NCBI RefSeq assembly: GCF_014639155.1
Contig: NZ_BMFT01000005.1
Coordinates: 124,001 to 188,000, forward strand
Reading direction: 5' to 3'
Length of the DNA: 64,000 nt
From: Paenibacillus segetis
GTDB taxonomy: Bacteria; Bacillota; Bacilli; Paenibacillales; Paenibacillaceae
Positions 1 to 7,674 of this stretch are shown here, piece after piece. Each line of letters begins with the position of its first letter. Position 1 is the stretch's first letter. The position numbers were made by a program, and so were the translations under genes. The notes under the pieces are model-generated. The model was given only the letters and a program-made list of their open reading frames with translations. It was not told where the DNA came from and did no database searches.

Positions 1-27
1 GATGTTTAACGCTTCATCGAGCTTCAT
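1..27 (-). CDS. 5' end of an unidentified gene cut by the window edge
   Basis: An ATG (complement of 25-27) is preceded on the minus strand by a perfect AGGAGG at 36-41 with 8-base spacing. Only nine codons (MKLDEALNI) lie inside the window, too few to name the product. It follows the polyprenyl-synthase-like gene in the same direction with a gap of about 60 bases, so it is probably in the same transcription unit. From context, a second polyprenyl diphosphate synthase subunit or a UbiA-type prenyltransferase would be expected, but this is inference only. Confidence 0.6.
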
Positions 28-87
28 GGATGAACCTCCTCATGTCATATTCTACGGAGACCACCCAATAGGTGGATGGATCTTAAG

Positions 88-699
88 CTAAATAGCTTGG
101 CTTGTTCGTCTACGGTTGTTCTCGAGTTGTAGGAATAATTCCCAACCTTTTAATAAACGTTCATCTTCGGGGTTGCCCTCGATGATTTTGATTTGCATTT
201 GCTTAATCACAGGAGCTAAATGAGAAAGGAGTTCATATTCTTCCCAATGAAGACATAATTCGATATAAAAGCTGTATAAGTAGTCGCCATCCAACACTTT
301 ACGTGTAAGGTTTTCTCCAGATCCTTCACAGCTTCTGTGTCGTAGAAGGGCGAGCTTGATTGCAATGTAAATGGAGAGTAGACGACTTTGGCGATCTGTA
401 GGTAGATCATAACGCAATAACAGGTCGGCCATAGGTAATACGTCTTCGTCTTTTAGATCCAGAATAATGCCAGTCTCGGGCGATATTTCGCCCTGCAATA
501 GGTGAATAGCGTCATGGACGAGCTTAATATTCATAAGGGTACACTCCTTAGAGGCAGGTGGTTTGCAGGGACCCTGACACCGATGTCGGCAATTGTCAAA
601 ACCGGATTCTCGATAAACTTTATTAGCAGCCGAAAGAACGAGTGAGGAATAAAGTGCTGAGATAAGAAAGTAAAGTTCTTCTTCGGTAAAGTGCCGCAA
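88..699 (-). CDS. Probable heptaprenyl diphosphate synthase component 1-like protein
   Basis: 203 residues from a TTG start. The central and C-terminal part (VLDGDYLYSFY, then LSHLAPVIKQM) resembles the HepS/GerC1 subunit family, which pairs with a catalytic subunit to make the prenyl tail of menaquinone. No DDxxD motif is present, as expected for the non-catalytic subunit. The N-terminus has an unusual cysteine cluster (C37, C41, C45, C53). The start is uncertain: the TTG at 699 has only a weak AAGGA 12 bases upstream, while the in-frame ATG at 534 has a good AGGAGT 8 bases upstream and would remove the cysteine cluster. It lies downstream of ndh2 behind a terminator. The family assignment rests on short motifs and is moderate. 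Confidence 0.55.
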   Translation of the reverse strand: MRHFTEEELYFLISALYSSLVLSAANKVYRESGFDNCRHRCQGPCKPPASKECTLMNIKLVHDAIHLLQGEISPETGIILDLKDEDVLPMADLLLRYDLPTDRQSRLLSIYIAIKLALLRHRSCEGSGENLTRKVLDGDYLYSFYIELCLHWEEYELLSHLAPVIKQMQIKIIEGNPEDERLLKGWELFLQLENNRRRTSQAI

Positions 700-735
700 T
701 CAGCTATAGTATCCTTGAAATAAAGGTTAAAAATT

Positions 736-766
736 AGAGTAATGTGCGCTTTGCGCACATTACTCT
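736..766 (-). terminator. Rho-independent terminator after ndh2
   Basis: A perfect 14-bp stem (736-749 with 753-766) with a 3-base loop is followed on the minus strand by a run of five T. It lies 26 bases beyond the ndh2 stop codon and separates it, at least partly, from the downstream prenyl-synthase-like gene. Confidence 0.85.
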
Positions 767-791
767 TTATGATGCATTATTTAGTTACAGC

Positions 792-2669
792 CTACTCAGT
801 GTATAGATACCATCTGCGTACCAAAGGAATTCTCTTCCATTGTTTCTTGAGCCAAGGAAGCACGTAGTAGTCAAGACCAAACATGCTACCAGAACCGCCA
901 ATGAGGGCAACGCCTGCTGTCATGTACCAGAGCATTTCAGAGGAAGCCATGCTAGATGACCAGATCATGATGCCAAGTGCTACAGTAGCAGCGGAAGAAA
1001 TTGCTGTAAACAGACCAACGATTAGCATTATGCCAATTGCGATTTCCGCGAATACCATGAAAAATTGGAAGATCGTTGCAAGGCTTGTGTAACCACCGTC
1101 GGACGTGTAGAAGAAAATGTCCATTGTTCCGTTAACAATACTCTTGATAAATCCTGGAACAGGAAGTGCTGTAACAGCAGTGGATGCACTTTCTACGGCA
1201 GAAGCCGCTGTTTGAGCGTCAACAGTCGATGTTACTGCACCTGCAGCTTCACTGGCTGCTGATAAAGCGTCGCCAGCATTTGGAGATGCAGGGATCAAGA
1301 AGATGTTAGAAGGATCTTTCCAAATTTTTGGTAACTTATCGAGACCCTCTGTCAACCATTTGTAACCTACAAAGATACGAAGTGGTAGTAACCAGAAGTT
1401 CGGTGAACGTTTGGAGAAATGACCACCAAGGAAACTTCTACGATTGTTTACATGGAAGAACTCATGCATCATGTAAGTCCAAACTTTACTAAATCCAGCT
1501 ACAGTGAACAAGTAGTACAGGTTGATCAAATGTTTGCTGGCCATAGCCATGAATCCACTAAGCATGAACATTTTGTTCGGAAGTCCAACATTGGCAACAC
1601 CATAACGGCTACCGATGCAGACCATGGTTCCGTGGAAACCTGGTTTATAAGATTTTTGCGGCTTATTGTTAATAACAGCATGAATGTTATGAGCGATGAG
1701 CGGACCTGCTTGCTCAGCGTTCTCAACCATTTGTGGAACCGGACGAGTTTCACCTTCAGGAATATAGAAGATGTTATCGCCTACGATGTAGACATCTTTG
1801 TGATCCACGCTCTGCAGCTTATCGTTAGTAACAATACGTTTACGTCCTTGTTGTTGTACATCAAGCTTACCAACGAGGTCAGAGCCTTCAACACCAGCAG
1901 TCCATACAATGGTGTCAGCTTCAAGCTCAGTATCACCTAATGTTACGCTGTTAGGAGTAACACCTGTGATTTTTGCGTTTGTAACGATCTCGACATTCAT
2001 CTTGTTAAGACGTTTTACAGCCTTATCAATCAATTTGTCAGGAAGGATTGGCAAAATCTTAGGAGCCATATCCGCTACAACCAAGCGAACTTCACTTGGA
2101 TCAATGTAGAACTCTTTGCATAGTTCATCGCGGAATTCAGCAAGTTCACCAACGAGTTCAACACCCGTAAATCCGGCACCTACGACAACGAAGGATAGCT
2201 TTTTGCGGCGTTTAATTGGATCACTTTCTTTAGCAGCTTCGCCGAACATGCGACGTACTTGTTCTTTGAGACGAATAGCATCCTCATAAGACCACAGTGT
2301 TAGAGCATGTTCCTCAGCCCCAGGGATACCGAAGAAGGTTGGTTTACAACCAGTACCGATAACCAGATAGTCGTATTTGTAAGTGGCTTTTTCGGAAACA
2401 AGTTGTTTCGCTGCAAAATCAATGTTGTCGATAGAGTCTAGGACTACGTCGACTTTTTGTCCGGCAAAGATTTTCTTCAATTCAATTTTGATCGAATCTT
2501 CCGGAGCCCGGTTGGCTGCTACTTCATGCAATTCAGTCAGCAACGTGTGGTACGGGTTGCGGTCGATCAATTGAATTTGAACATCTTTGTCTTTTTTGAA
2601 TAGTTTGGCTAAGTGTTTGGAAGTGACAACACCACCATATCCACCGCCTAGAACTACTATTTTCTTCAA
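792..2669 (-). CDS. ndh2: Type II NADH dehydrogenase with C-terminal membrane module (Ndh2-like)
   Basis: About 625 residues. The first ~400 are a two-dinucleotide-binding-domain flavoprotein: FAD loop GGGYGG near residue 7, NAD loop VVGAGFTGVE near 160, and VYIVGDN near 295. It transfers electrons from NADH to a quinone at the membrane. After it comes a module with an Ala/Ser-rich linker (ASEAAGAV, ~470-510) and several hydrophobic helices like DoxX proteins. Ordinary NDH-2 enzymes are ~400 residues; the extended form matches Ndh2 of the Listeria extracellular electron transfer locus (~626 residues). The TTG at 2669 is the preferred start because AGAAGGTG ends 6 bases upstream; a GTG at 2678 overlaps that site. 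It lies ~57 bases downstream of the FMN-lipoprotein gene, probably co-transcribed. Confidence 0.85.
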   Translation of the reverse strand: MKKIVVLGGGYGGVVTSKHLAKLFKKDKDVQIQLIDRNPYHTLLTELHEVAANRAPEDSIKIELKKIFAGQKVDVVLDSIDNIDFAAKQLVSEKATYKYDYLVIGTGCKPTFFGIPGAEEHALTLWSYEDAIRLKEQVRRMFGEAAKESDPIKRRKKLSFVVVGAGFTGVELVGELAEFRDELCKEFYIDPSEVRLVVADMAPKILPILPDKLIDKAVKRLNKMNVEIVTNAKITGVTPNSVTLGDTELEADTIVWTAGVEGSDLVGKLDVQQQGRKRIVTNDKLQSVDHKDVYIVGDNIFYIPEGETRPVPQMVENAEQAGPLIAHNIHAVINNKPQKSYKPGFHGTMVCIGSRYGVANVGLPNKMFMLSGFMAMASKHLINLYYLFTVAGFSKVWTYMMHEFFHVNNRRSFLGGHFSKRSPNFWLLPLRIFVGYKWLTEGLDKLPKIWKDPSNIFLIPASPNAGDALSAASEAAGAVTSTVDAQTAASAVESASTAVTALPVPGFIKSIVNGTMDIFFYTSDGGYTSLATIFQFFMVFAEIAIGIMLIVGLFTAISSAATVALGIMIWSSSMASSEMLWYMTAGVALIGGSGSMFGLDYYVLPWLKKQWKRIPLVRRWYLYTE

Positions 2670-2726
2670 AAGATTCACCTTCTTATGTTAAGTTGGTATT
2701 CATGAAACTGAGAAACAGTTAAAATA

Positions 2727-3617
2727 TTATTTTGCTTGTTCAAGAGCTTGAGCAGCTAGATCATAATATGATTTCAAGCTGATCGAAACGCCAGAAATAG
2801 CATCAGTTTTTCCTTCTTCATTGAAAGTCAAGGAAGCTGGATCTTGTTTATCAAGCAGGTATTGTTCAGCTAGAGCGGCTTGTTCGTGCCATTCGGAAGA
2901 AGCACCGCCAGCTTTCATACCGTATTTACCATCGATGGAGTTTTGTTTCTTGTCTTCACCTTTGTCATTTACGCCACTGAAGTCTACATTAACAATCTTA
3001 CCTGCAGCGATGACGATGTCAGCAGTTTCTTTCCAACCGGAGTGCTCGTCGAATGCAGCAGCTTCAGCATGGTAGTTACCATCTTTGTAAGGACCAACTT
3101 GGATAGGACCAGCTGTTAGAGCTGCATCAGCCAATGTGAAGAAATCACTAACGTGGATAGATACGCCGGAAATAGCGTCTGTTTTACCTTGATCCAAAGT
3201 GATGTCTTTAGGATCTTGTTTATCAAGTAGATATTTCTCAACTGCAGCGGCTTGCTCGTGCCATTCGGATTGAGCACCGCCAGCTTTCATTCCATATTTG
3301 CCTTCTTCGGAGTATGTTACTTTGTCAACCGGTACAGTTGCACTAGTAGCGTTCCATTTAGCTTCAGTGATTATACCGCCAGCCACTGTCAATTTGACGA
3401 ATGAACGCCAACCGGAATCTTTGTCTGTTTCGCCTTGTGCAAAATAAACACCATCTTGATACTTGCCTTCTGTAGCAGGAGCATTAGTGCTGTTCTCTGT
3501 TTGTGCAGGAGCATTGGTCGCTTTGTTTGCTTCTTTATTTCCTTCATTGTTCGACCCACAACCTGCGAGAAGTCCGAGCAGCAATACACTGCTTAGGATA
3601 ATAGATGCTTTTTTCAT
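2727..3617 (-). CDS. pplA: FMN-binding lipoprotein with two repeats (PplA-like)
   Basis: 296 residues. A signal peptide ends in lipobox LAGC (Cys20), so the protein should be lipid-anchored outside the membrane; a low-complexity N/A/T-rich linker follows (21-50). Two FMN_bind-type repeats (~51-170 and ~175-296) share near-identical stretches (KYGMKAGGA, EQAA, LLDKQDP). Each ends with DAISGVS, which aligns with the ApbE flavinylation motif DxxSGAT, giving Ser153 and Ser278 where Thr is usual. In Listeria, PplA carries two covalently bound FMN groups and passes electrons to extracellular acceptors. Start ATG 3617 has GGAGGT 8 bases upstream and gives a clean signal peptide; the longer open frame from 3668 does not. 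No ApbE gene is in the window. Confidence 0.75.
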   Translation of the reverse strand: MKKASIILSSVLLLGLLAGCGSNNEGNKEANKATNAPAQTENSTNAPATEGKYQDGVYFAQGETDKDSGWRSFVKLTVAGGIITEAKWNATSATVPVDKVTYSEEGKYGMKAGGAQSEWHEQAAAVEKYLLDKQDPKDITLDQGKTDAISGVSIHVSDFFTLADAALTAGPIQVGPYKDGNYHAEAAAFDEHSGWKETADIVIAAGKIVNVDFSGVNDKGEDKKQNSIDGKYGMKAGGASSEWHEQAALAEQYLLDKQDPASLTFNEEGKTDAISGVSISLKSYYDLAAQALEQAK

Positions 3618-3722
3618 GATTGATGACCTCCAGAATAAGTTATTATATATATTAAAATGTACAGACATTTTAATAACGAAACAATTTGAGTCAAAAGACT
3701 CGAGAAACCGGCTATCGATGGA

Positions 3723-3765
3723 ATTTTAGCACATAAATAGGAGCTGTTATGTGAAATAAATCACT
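3723..3765 (-). promoter_or_regulatory. Candidate Fnr-activated promoter of the pplA-ndh2 operon
   Basis: TGTGA-AATAAA-TCACT occupies 3750-3765 and fits the TGTGA-N6-TCAC half-site pattern of the Crp/Fnr family as known in Bacillus. On the minus strand an extended -10 (TG-C-TAAAAT, hexamer at 3728-3723) follows. A start point about 7 bases further (~3716) places the centre of the dyad at -41.5, the class II activator position, and there is no good -35 box, as expected. The leader would be ~100 bases. A Rex-like redox regulator is an alternative, since GTGAAATAAATCAC is also one base from a Rex core. Confidence 0.5.
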
Positions 3766-3860
3766 TACAGTGTGACATAGGTATCTCTATCACGTCCGAT
3801 TTATGGAGCTAAATGATCGGAGCTCAAGAGCTGAAAGGGTAATTCGAATTTTAAATACTA

Positions 3861-3897
3861 ATATTGTGATCTTTCATTTTTGATTATATCACAATAT
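3861..3897. repeat. 10-bp inverted repeat in the pplA upstream region
   Basis: ATATTGTGAT (3861-3870) is repeated inverted as ATCACAATAT (3888-3897) with a 17-base AT-rich spacer. It lies between the PAP2-like gene and the candidate pplA promoter. No T-run follows on either strand, so it is either a weak end for the PAP2 transcript or a protein binding site. The rest of 3618-3940 holds only the candidate promoter. Confidence 0.5.
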
Positions 3898-3940
3898 CTA
3901 TAATTTGGGGTGGTTATTTTATACCAGATTGTGACGAATT

Positions 3941-4600
3941 TTAATGAAAAAATGGTTTATATGTTCTAGGACCATGATGTAGTGTCACATTACGGATGCC
4001 AATTAATGTGAATATTGCTTCACCAAGTAGAGCAGCGCTCACTGCATCGTAGATGACATGCTGCTTAATTAGGAGAGTGGAGGCAATAATAATCAGCGAT
4101 GAAGCCGTGAAGATCATTTTTGTACGTGATGATAAGGATTTGGAAATCCAAGCCGCCCTCATAATGAGATAGGAGTGAAGCGCATGAATGCTAGGAAAAC
4201 AATTAAAGGGCTGATCTCTATTATATATAGTAGATAATAATCTAGTGCTCCACCGATCTGTTTTAATAGGGGGGCGTATTACGGTTGTTTGAAAGTAGTA
4301 ATAAATAATATAACAGACCACAAGGCTAATATTCATTGATAGCAAGGTCCGAAAATAAGTTTTGCGGTCCTTGAGACAAAGATAGGCCATAGCAATAAAA
4401 ATGTAGGGATACCAGGCTAAATAAGGAATAGACATTGCAGGCAGGAGGGGAAGTAGATTGTCTATCGGCGACCATAGTGCATGGGCTTGCCCCTGATCTG
4501 TGTTGAGAACAGTATAGAAAATACTCATAAATCCAATGGAACTTAGTAGAGAGAGTGCGAGTAGATAAGACTTATTAAACGACTGACGAATGTGGTACAA
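3941..4600 (-). CDS. PAP2-family membrane phosphatase/phosphotransferase
   Basis: 219 residues, about six hydrophobic helices. The C-terminal half has a PAP2-type active site arranged as in the AUR1/inositol-phosphorylceramide-synthase-like branch: FNCFPSIHALHS (~135-146), then a distal KQHVIYD whose His and Asp would complete the phosphotransfer relay. Members act on lipid phosphates in the membrane; the substrate here is unknown. The start is a TTG with AAGGAGT 8 bases upstream. It is a single gene with no evident partner, between the pplA upstream region and a divergent histidine kinase. Confidence 0.75.
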   Translation of the reverse strand: MYHIRQSFNKSYLLALSLLSSIGFMSIFYTVLNTDQGQAHALWSPIDNLLPLLPAMSIPYLAWYPYIFIAMAYLCLKDRKTYFRTLLSMNISLVVCYIIYYYFQTTVIRPPIKTDRWSTRLLSTIYNRDQPFNCFPSIHALHSYLIMRAAWISKSLSSRTKMIFTASSLIIIASTLLIKQHVIYDAVSAALLGEAIFTLIGIRNVTLHHGPRTYKPFFH

Positions 4601-4786
4601 GAATAAGGACTCCTTAAGATAACACTAAGATGCACAACCGAATTCTATAATAACAATTTGGTACGTCGAAGTGAATACATTCTTTAATTTTTTTTATTTC
4701 AAGTAGTTCAATATGTTAATATAATTAGAAAGTCAGAGTACCAAAATAAGGGTTCATACCTTTCTTCGATGCGAGGGAGTGGGTGC

Positions 4787-6163
4787 ATGGGGTTCGAGGA
4801 AATGTTCCTTCTGAATTTAGGAATGTTAATAACGGTTGCTTATTTAGCAAATGTTATATATAAATATTTTCTGACCAAGATGTCTAGTCGAACGAATTAT
4901 CTGTTATCTGTAGCACTTATTATATTTGCAGGTTGGATTTGTATAAAATTTGGTTTTCAATTGAACGACAATGTTATTTTTGACTTACGGTTTGTTCCAC
5001 TTATTATTGCTACAGTTGTTTATACTCAGCCGCTAACTCTGATATTCATTGGATTTGGTATCGGACTTGCCAGACTTTCATTTGGTATCAATGATGCATC
5101 GATTGCGGGTTTTATCAACCTTATGATATTGGGTGTGTTCTGTGCTGGACTTAATGTGTGGCTTAGACGCAGTAATTATCGATTTGTCATTAAGGGTATC
5201 ATTGTTATTCTTGCGGTAAATGTGCTTTACACACTCAATATTGCTGTTTTCGGTGTCATTCCTTTTAAAGAGTATATGTTGGATATTATGCCAACTGTTC
5301 TGTCCCTTAGTATTTTACTTAGCGCTGTTTTTGCATTAATATTGCGTGACTTCCAATTGGATCAACGTAGAACTTTGGATTTGAAATATGCGAATGAACT
5401 TCTGCGTAACCAGGCTGACGAATTACATAAGGCGAAAATCGTACTTGAGGAGAGAGCAAAGCAACTTTCTCTCTCATCGCGTTATAAGTCGGAATTTTTG
5501 GCGAATATGTCCCACGAATTGCGAACCCCGCTAAATAGTATTATTAATCTGGCTCAGATTATTTCTGAGAACGATGGGGAAGAGAACGAGGTTGCCGAAC
5601 ACGGACAAATTATTTATAGATCGGGACAAGATTTACTTCAATTAATTAATGATATCCTAGATCTATCTAAAGTTGAGGCAGGTCGTCTTGAAATCATGCA
5701 TGAAGAGGTCAATCTTGCAGAGATCCCCCAGATGCTACATATGCATTTTGAACACGTAGCAATCCAGAAGGAAATACAATTCGATATTATTAATGAAGAA
5801 GGACTACCGGATATTATTATTTCCGATGCTCAGCGTATAGGGCAAATTTTACGAAATTTGTTATCTAATGCATTCAAATTCACTCATGAGGGACAGGTTA
5901 AGCTTGAGATCCGTAGAGCGACTGAGGGGAATGAGATTCTTTTTATTGTGAGTGACACCGGAATTGGCATACCTGAGGATAAATATAATGTTATATTTGA
6001 AGCTTTTCATCAAGCGGATGGTTCTATTAATCGTAAATATGGAGGAACGGGGCTTGGCCTTCCTATTAGTAGAGATTTAGCTCGACTGCTTGGTGGATAT
6101 ATTGCAATGGAAAGTAAAGTAGGGATAGGCAGTACATTTACGCTACATTTACCTCTTTCGTAA
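4787..6163 (+). CDS. LytS-type membrane sensor histidine kinase (orphan)
   Basis: About 458 residues. Six hydrophobic helices (1-205) match the 5TM-5TMR_LYT sensor type, followed by a short coiled coil (~205-235), the HisKA box MSHELRTP with phospho-acceptor His243, and an ATPase domain with NAFKFT, DTGIGIP and GGTGLGL. It autophosphorylates and passes phosphate to a response regulator, but no receiver gene is adjacent, so it is an orphan. The ATG at 4787 has GGGAGTG just upstream and is preferred to the ATG at 4769, which precedes that site. Its stop is 66 bases before ridA. Confidence 0.88.
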   Translation: MGFEEMFLLNLGMLITVAYLANVIYKYFLTKMSSRTNYLLSVALIIFAGWICIKFGFQLNDNVIFDLRFVPLIIATVVYTQPLTLIFIGFGIGLARLSFGINDASIAGFINLMILGVFCAGLNVWLRRSNYRFVIKGIIVILAVNVLYTLNIAVFGVIPFKEYMLDIMPTVLSLSILLSAVFALILRDFQLDQRRTLDLKYANELLRNQADELHKAKIVLEERAKQLSLSSRYKSEFLANMSHELRTPLNSIINLAQIISENDGEENEVAEHGQIIYRSGQDLLQLINDILDLSKVEAGRLEIMHEEVNLAEIPQMLHMHFEHVAIQKEIQFDIINEEGLPDIIISDAQRIGQILRNLLSNAFKFTHEGQVKLEIRRATEGNEILFIVSDTGIGIPEDKYNVIFEAFHQADGSINRKYGGTGLGLPISRDLARLLGGYIAMESKVGIGSTFTLHLPLS

Positions 6164-6228
6164 ACATGTTAAGATTAGAGTGCTGTAGTGAAACAAATAA
6201 ATTAATTATAGATAAGGTGGAATTACAC

Positions 6229-6606
6229 ATGTCTAAAGAAGTTATCTCTACTCAAGCTGCACCAGGGGCAATTGGCCCTTACTCTCAAGGGGTTCAGTTT
6301 GGAAATCTCGTATTCACGTCAGGACAATTAGGACTAGTTCCAGAAACAGGACAATTTGCGGAGGGTGTTGAAGCGCAGACAGCTCAATCACTAAACAATG
6401 TCAAAGCCATTCTCGAAGCTGCGGGTAGTGGGCTCGATAAAGTAGTGAAGACGACGGTCTACTTGAAAGACATGAACGATTTCGCCAAAGTAAATGAGGT
6501 GTACGGATCATTCTTTGCACAACCATATCCAGCACGTAGTGCGGTTGAAGTGGCTCGTTTGCCTAAGGATGGTCTGGTAGAGATCGAAGTCATCGCCTTG
6601 AAATAG
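6229..6606 (+). CDS. ridA: RidA family 2-iminobutanoate/2-iminopropanoate deaminase
   Basis: 125 residues, the usual length. RidA hydrolyses reactive enamine/imine intermediates released by PLP enzymes such as threonine dehydratase, in the cytoplasm. Family signatures seen: GPYSQG near the start, FTSGQLG, and the C-terminal [20 protein letters not shown] block with the conserved catalytic Arg and Glu. The ATG at 6229 follows AAGGTGG with good spacing; upstream in-frame codons lack family similarity. A terminator follows. Confidence 0.95.
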   Translation: MSKEVISTQAAPGAIGPYSQGVQFGNLVFTSGQLGLVPETGQFAEGVEAQTAQSLNNVKAILEAAGSGLDKVVKTTVYLKDMNDFAKVNEVYGSFFAQPYPARSAVEVARLPKDGLVEIEVIALK

Positions 6607-6647
6607 TCTTTTTTTGCAGCTTGTATAAAAGAGGGAGTTCAAGTGCG

Positions 6648-6698
6648 GGGCTGGAGCGAATGAAGAACAGTATAGTTCTCTTCGCTCTGGCTTTTTTT
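6648..6698 (+). terminator. Terminator after ridA
   Basis: A hairpin with arms around GAGCGAA...AGAAC and GTTCT...TTCGCTC (6654-6687) is followed by CTTTTTTT at 6691-6698. It lies between the convergent ridA and TspO-like genes and abuts the latter's stop codon. Confidence 0.8.
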
Positions 6699-7464
6699 AA
6701 TCTCGTTCGGTGGCGCGCATGAAGATGATCCATAGTGCATATACAAAAAGCATAACAGACAATGTTCCGGCCGTTAGGTACACTTTTGGATGCCATCTTT
6801 GCTCTATTGCTATAGCGATATAAGCCCAGACAAATACAAGAGGCGGGACACCGTCAAGGAAATGAAAGCTAATGAGAAATGCTGCTAATACACCAACAAC
6901 TAGCATAATTATTGCTGTTATTGTTTCATTAAAGTTCAATTTGTCACCAATGCCCGTCTGAAATAAGACCACATGGATGTTGACCAGTGTTGCAACGCAT
7001 ATCCATCCGAAGTATAGACTGAACGGTAGAATAATAAAACATCGTTCTATCTTTGTTAGCAAGACGATTTTTTGGGTATTTACATACAGAATGGCGAGTG
7101 AGATCAATAGAAGGATCATTGCAACTAGCGATAAGGTGATGTATTTGTATTGCCAGAGCAAAATCCAGGCAATATTAAATAAACAGGATAACATGAACCA
7201 GACATGTAGATGCGGATACGAAGCGTTAGTTCCGGTAGTGCCCACGCGGCGAAATTGGTATACGATAAATCCTGCCAGCAAAGCGTAAATGAACAACCAT
7301 ATCGTAAAGGCATAGCCTGAAGGTGTAATTAATGTATGATACATGTCTGATATTTCGCCGGTATTCATGCCGCCAAGCGGAATGATTTGCGCCAGTGAGT
7401 TGGTTACTATGACCCCTAGAAAGAATAAGAGATCACACAAAAGGTAAACACGGTTACGGTACAT
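6697..7464 (-). CDS. TspO/MBR-related tryptophan-rich membrane protein
   Basis: 255 residues, about seven hydrophobic segments. The N-terminal part contains PSGYAFTIWLFIYALL, the conserved block of the TspO/MBR (peripheral benzodiazepine receptor-like) family; Trp residues are frequent. Family members bind tetrapyrroles or similar ligands in membranes, but this longer version (classical TspO is ~160 residues) is less well defined and its ligand is unknown. ATG start with GGAGGG upstream on the minus strand. Single gene. Confidence 0.7.
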   Translation of the reverse strand: MYRNRVYLLCDLLFFLGVIVTNSLAQIIPLGGMNTGEISDMYHTLITPSGYAFTIWLFIYALLAGFIVYQFRRVGTTGTNASYPHLHVWFMLSCLFNIAWILLWQYKYITLSLVAMILLLISLAILYVNTQKIVLLTKIERCFIILPFSLYFGWICVATLVNIHVVLFQTGIGDKLNFNETITAIIMLVVGVLAAFLISFHFLDGVPPLVFVWAYIAIAIEQRWHPKVYLTAGTLSVMLFVYALWIIFMRATERD

Positions 7465-7674
7465 TTAAATATCCCTCCGATTTTGGAGCAAATATAGAAC
7501 GGTTATGATTTATGTCTTCATGGCTGTATAATATATAGTTATAACCATTTATGGTAAGAACAATATCAAGAGACCCGGTTTGCAATGAAAGATGAAGTGC
7601 ATCCGGTTTTATATGGTTCATTTTCGTATAAAATATTACAAAATGATGGAATCAGGAAATGACGGGAGATCACC

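Noticed and set aside
1419..1940. 173-codon plus-strand open frame opposite ndh2
   Set aside because: It lies fully inside the clearly coding ndh2 gene, has no ribosome binding site and no recognisable motif; a shadow of codon use.
2727..3617. Tandem DNA repeat or assembly duplication in the FMN lipoprotein gene
   Set aside because: The two halves are similar in protein but differ at many silent positions and in spacing; an old domain duplication.
3770..3795. Second Fnr site at TGTGACATAGG...TATCACG
   Set aside because: The half-sites are too far apart for a Crp/Fnr dyad.
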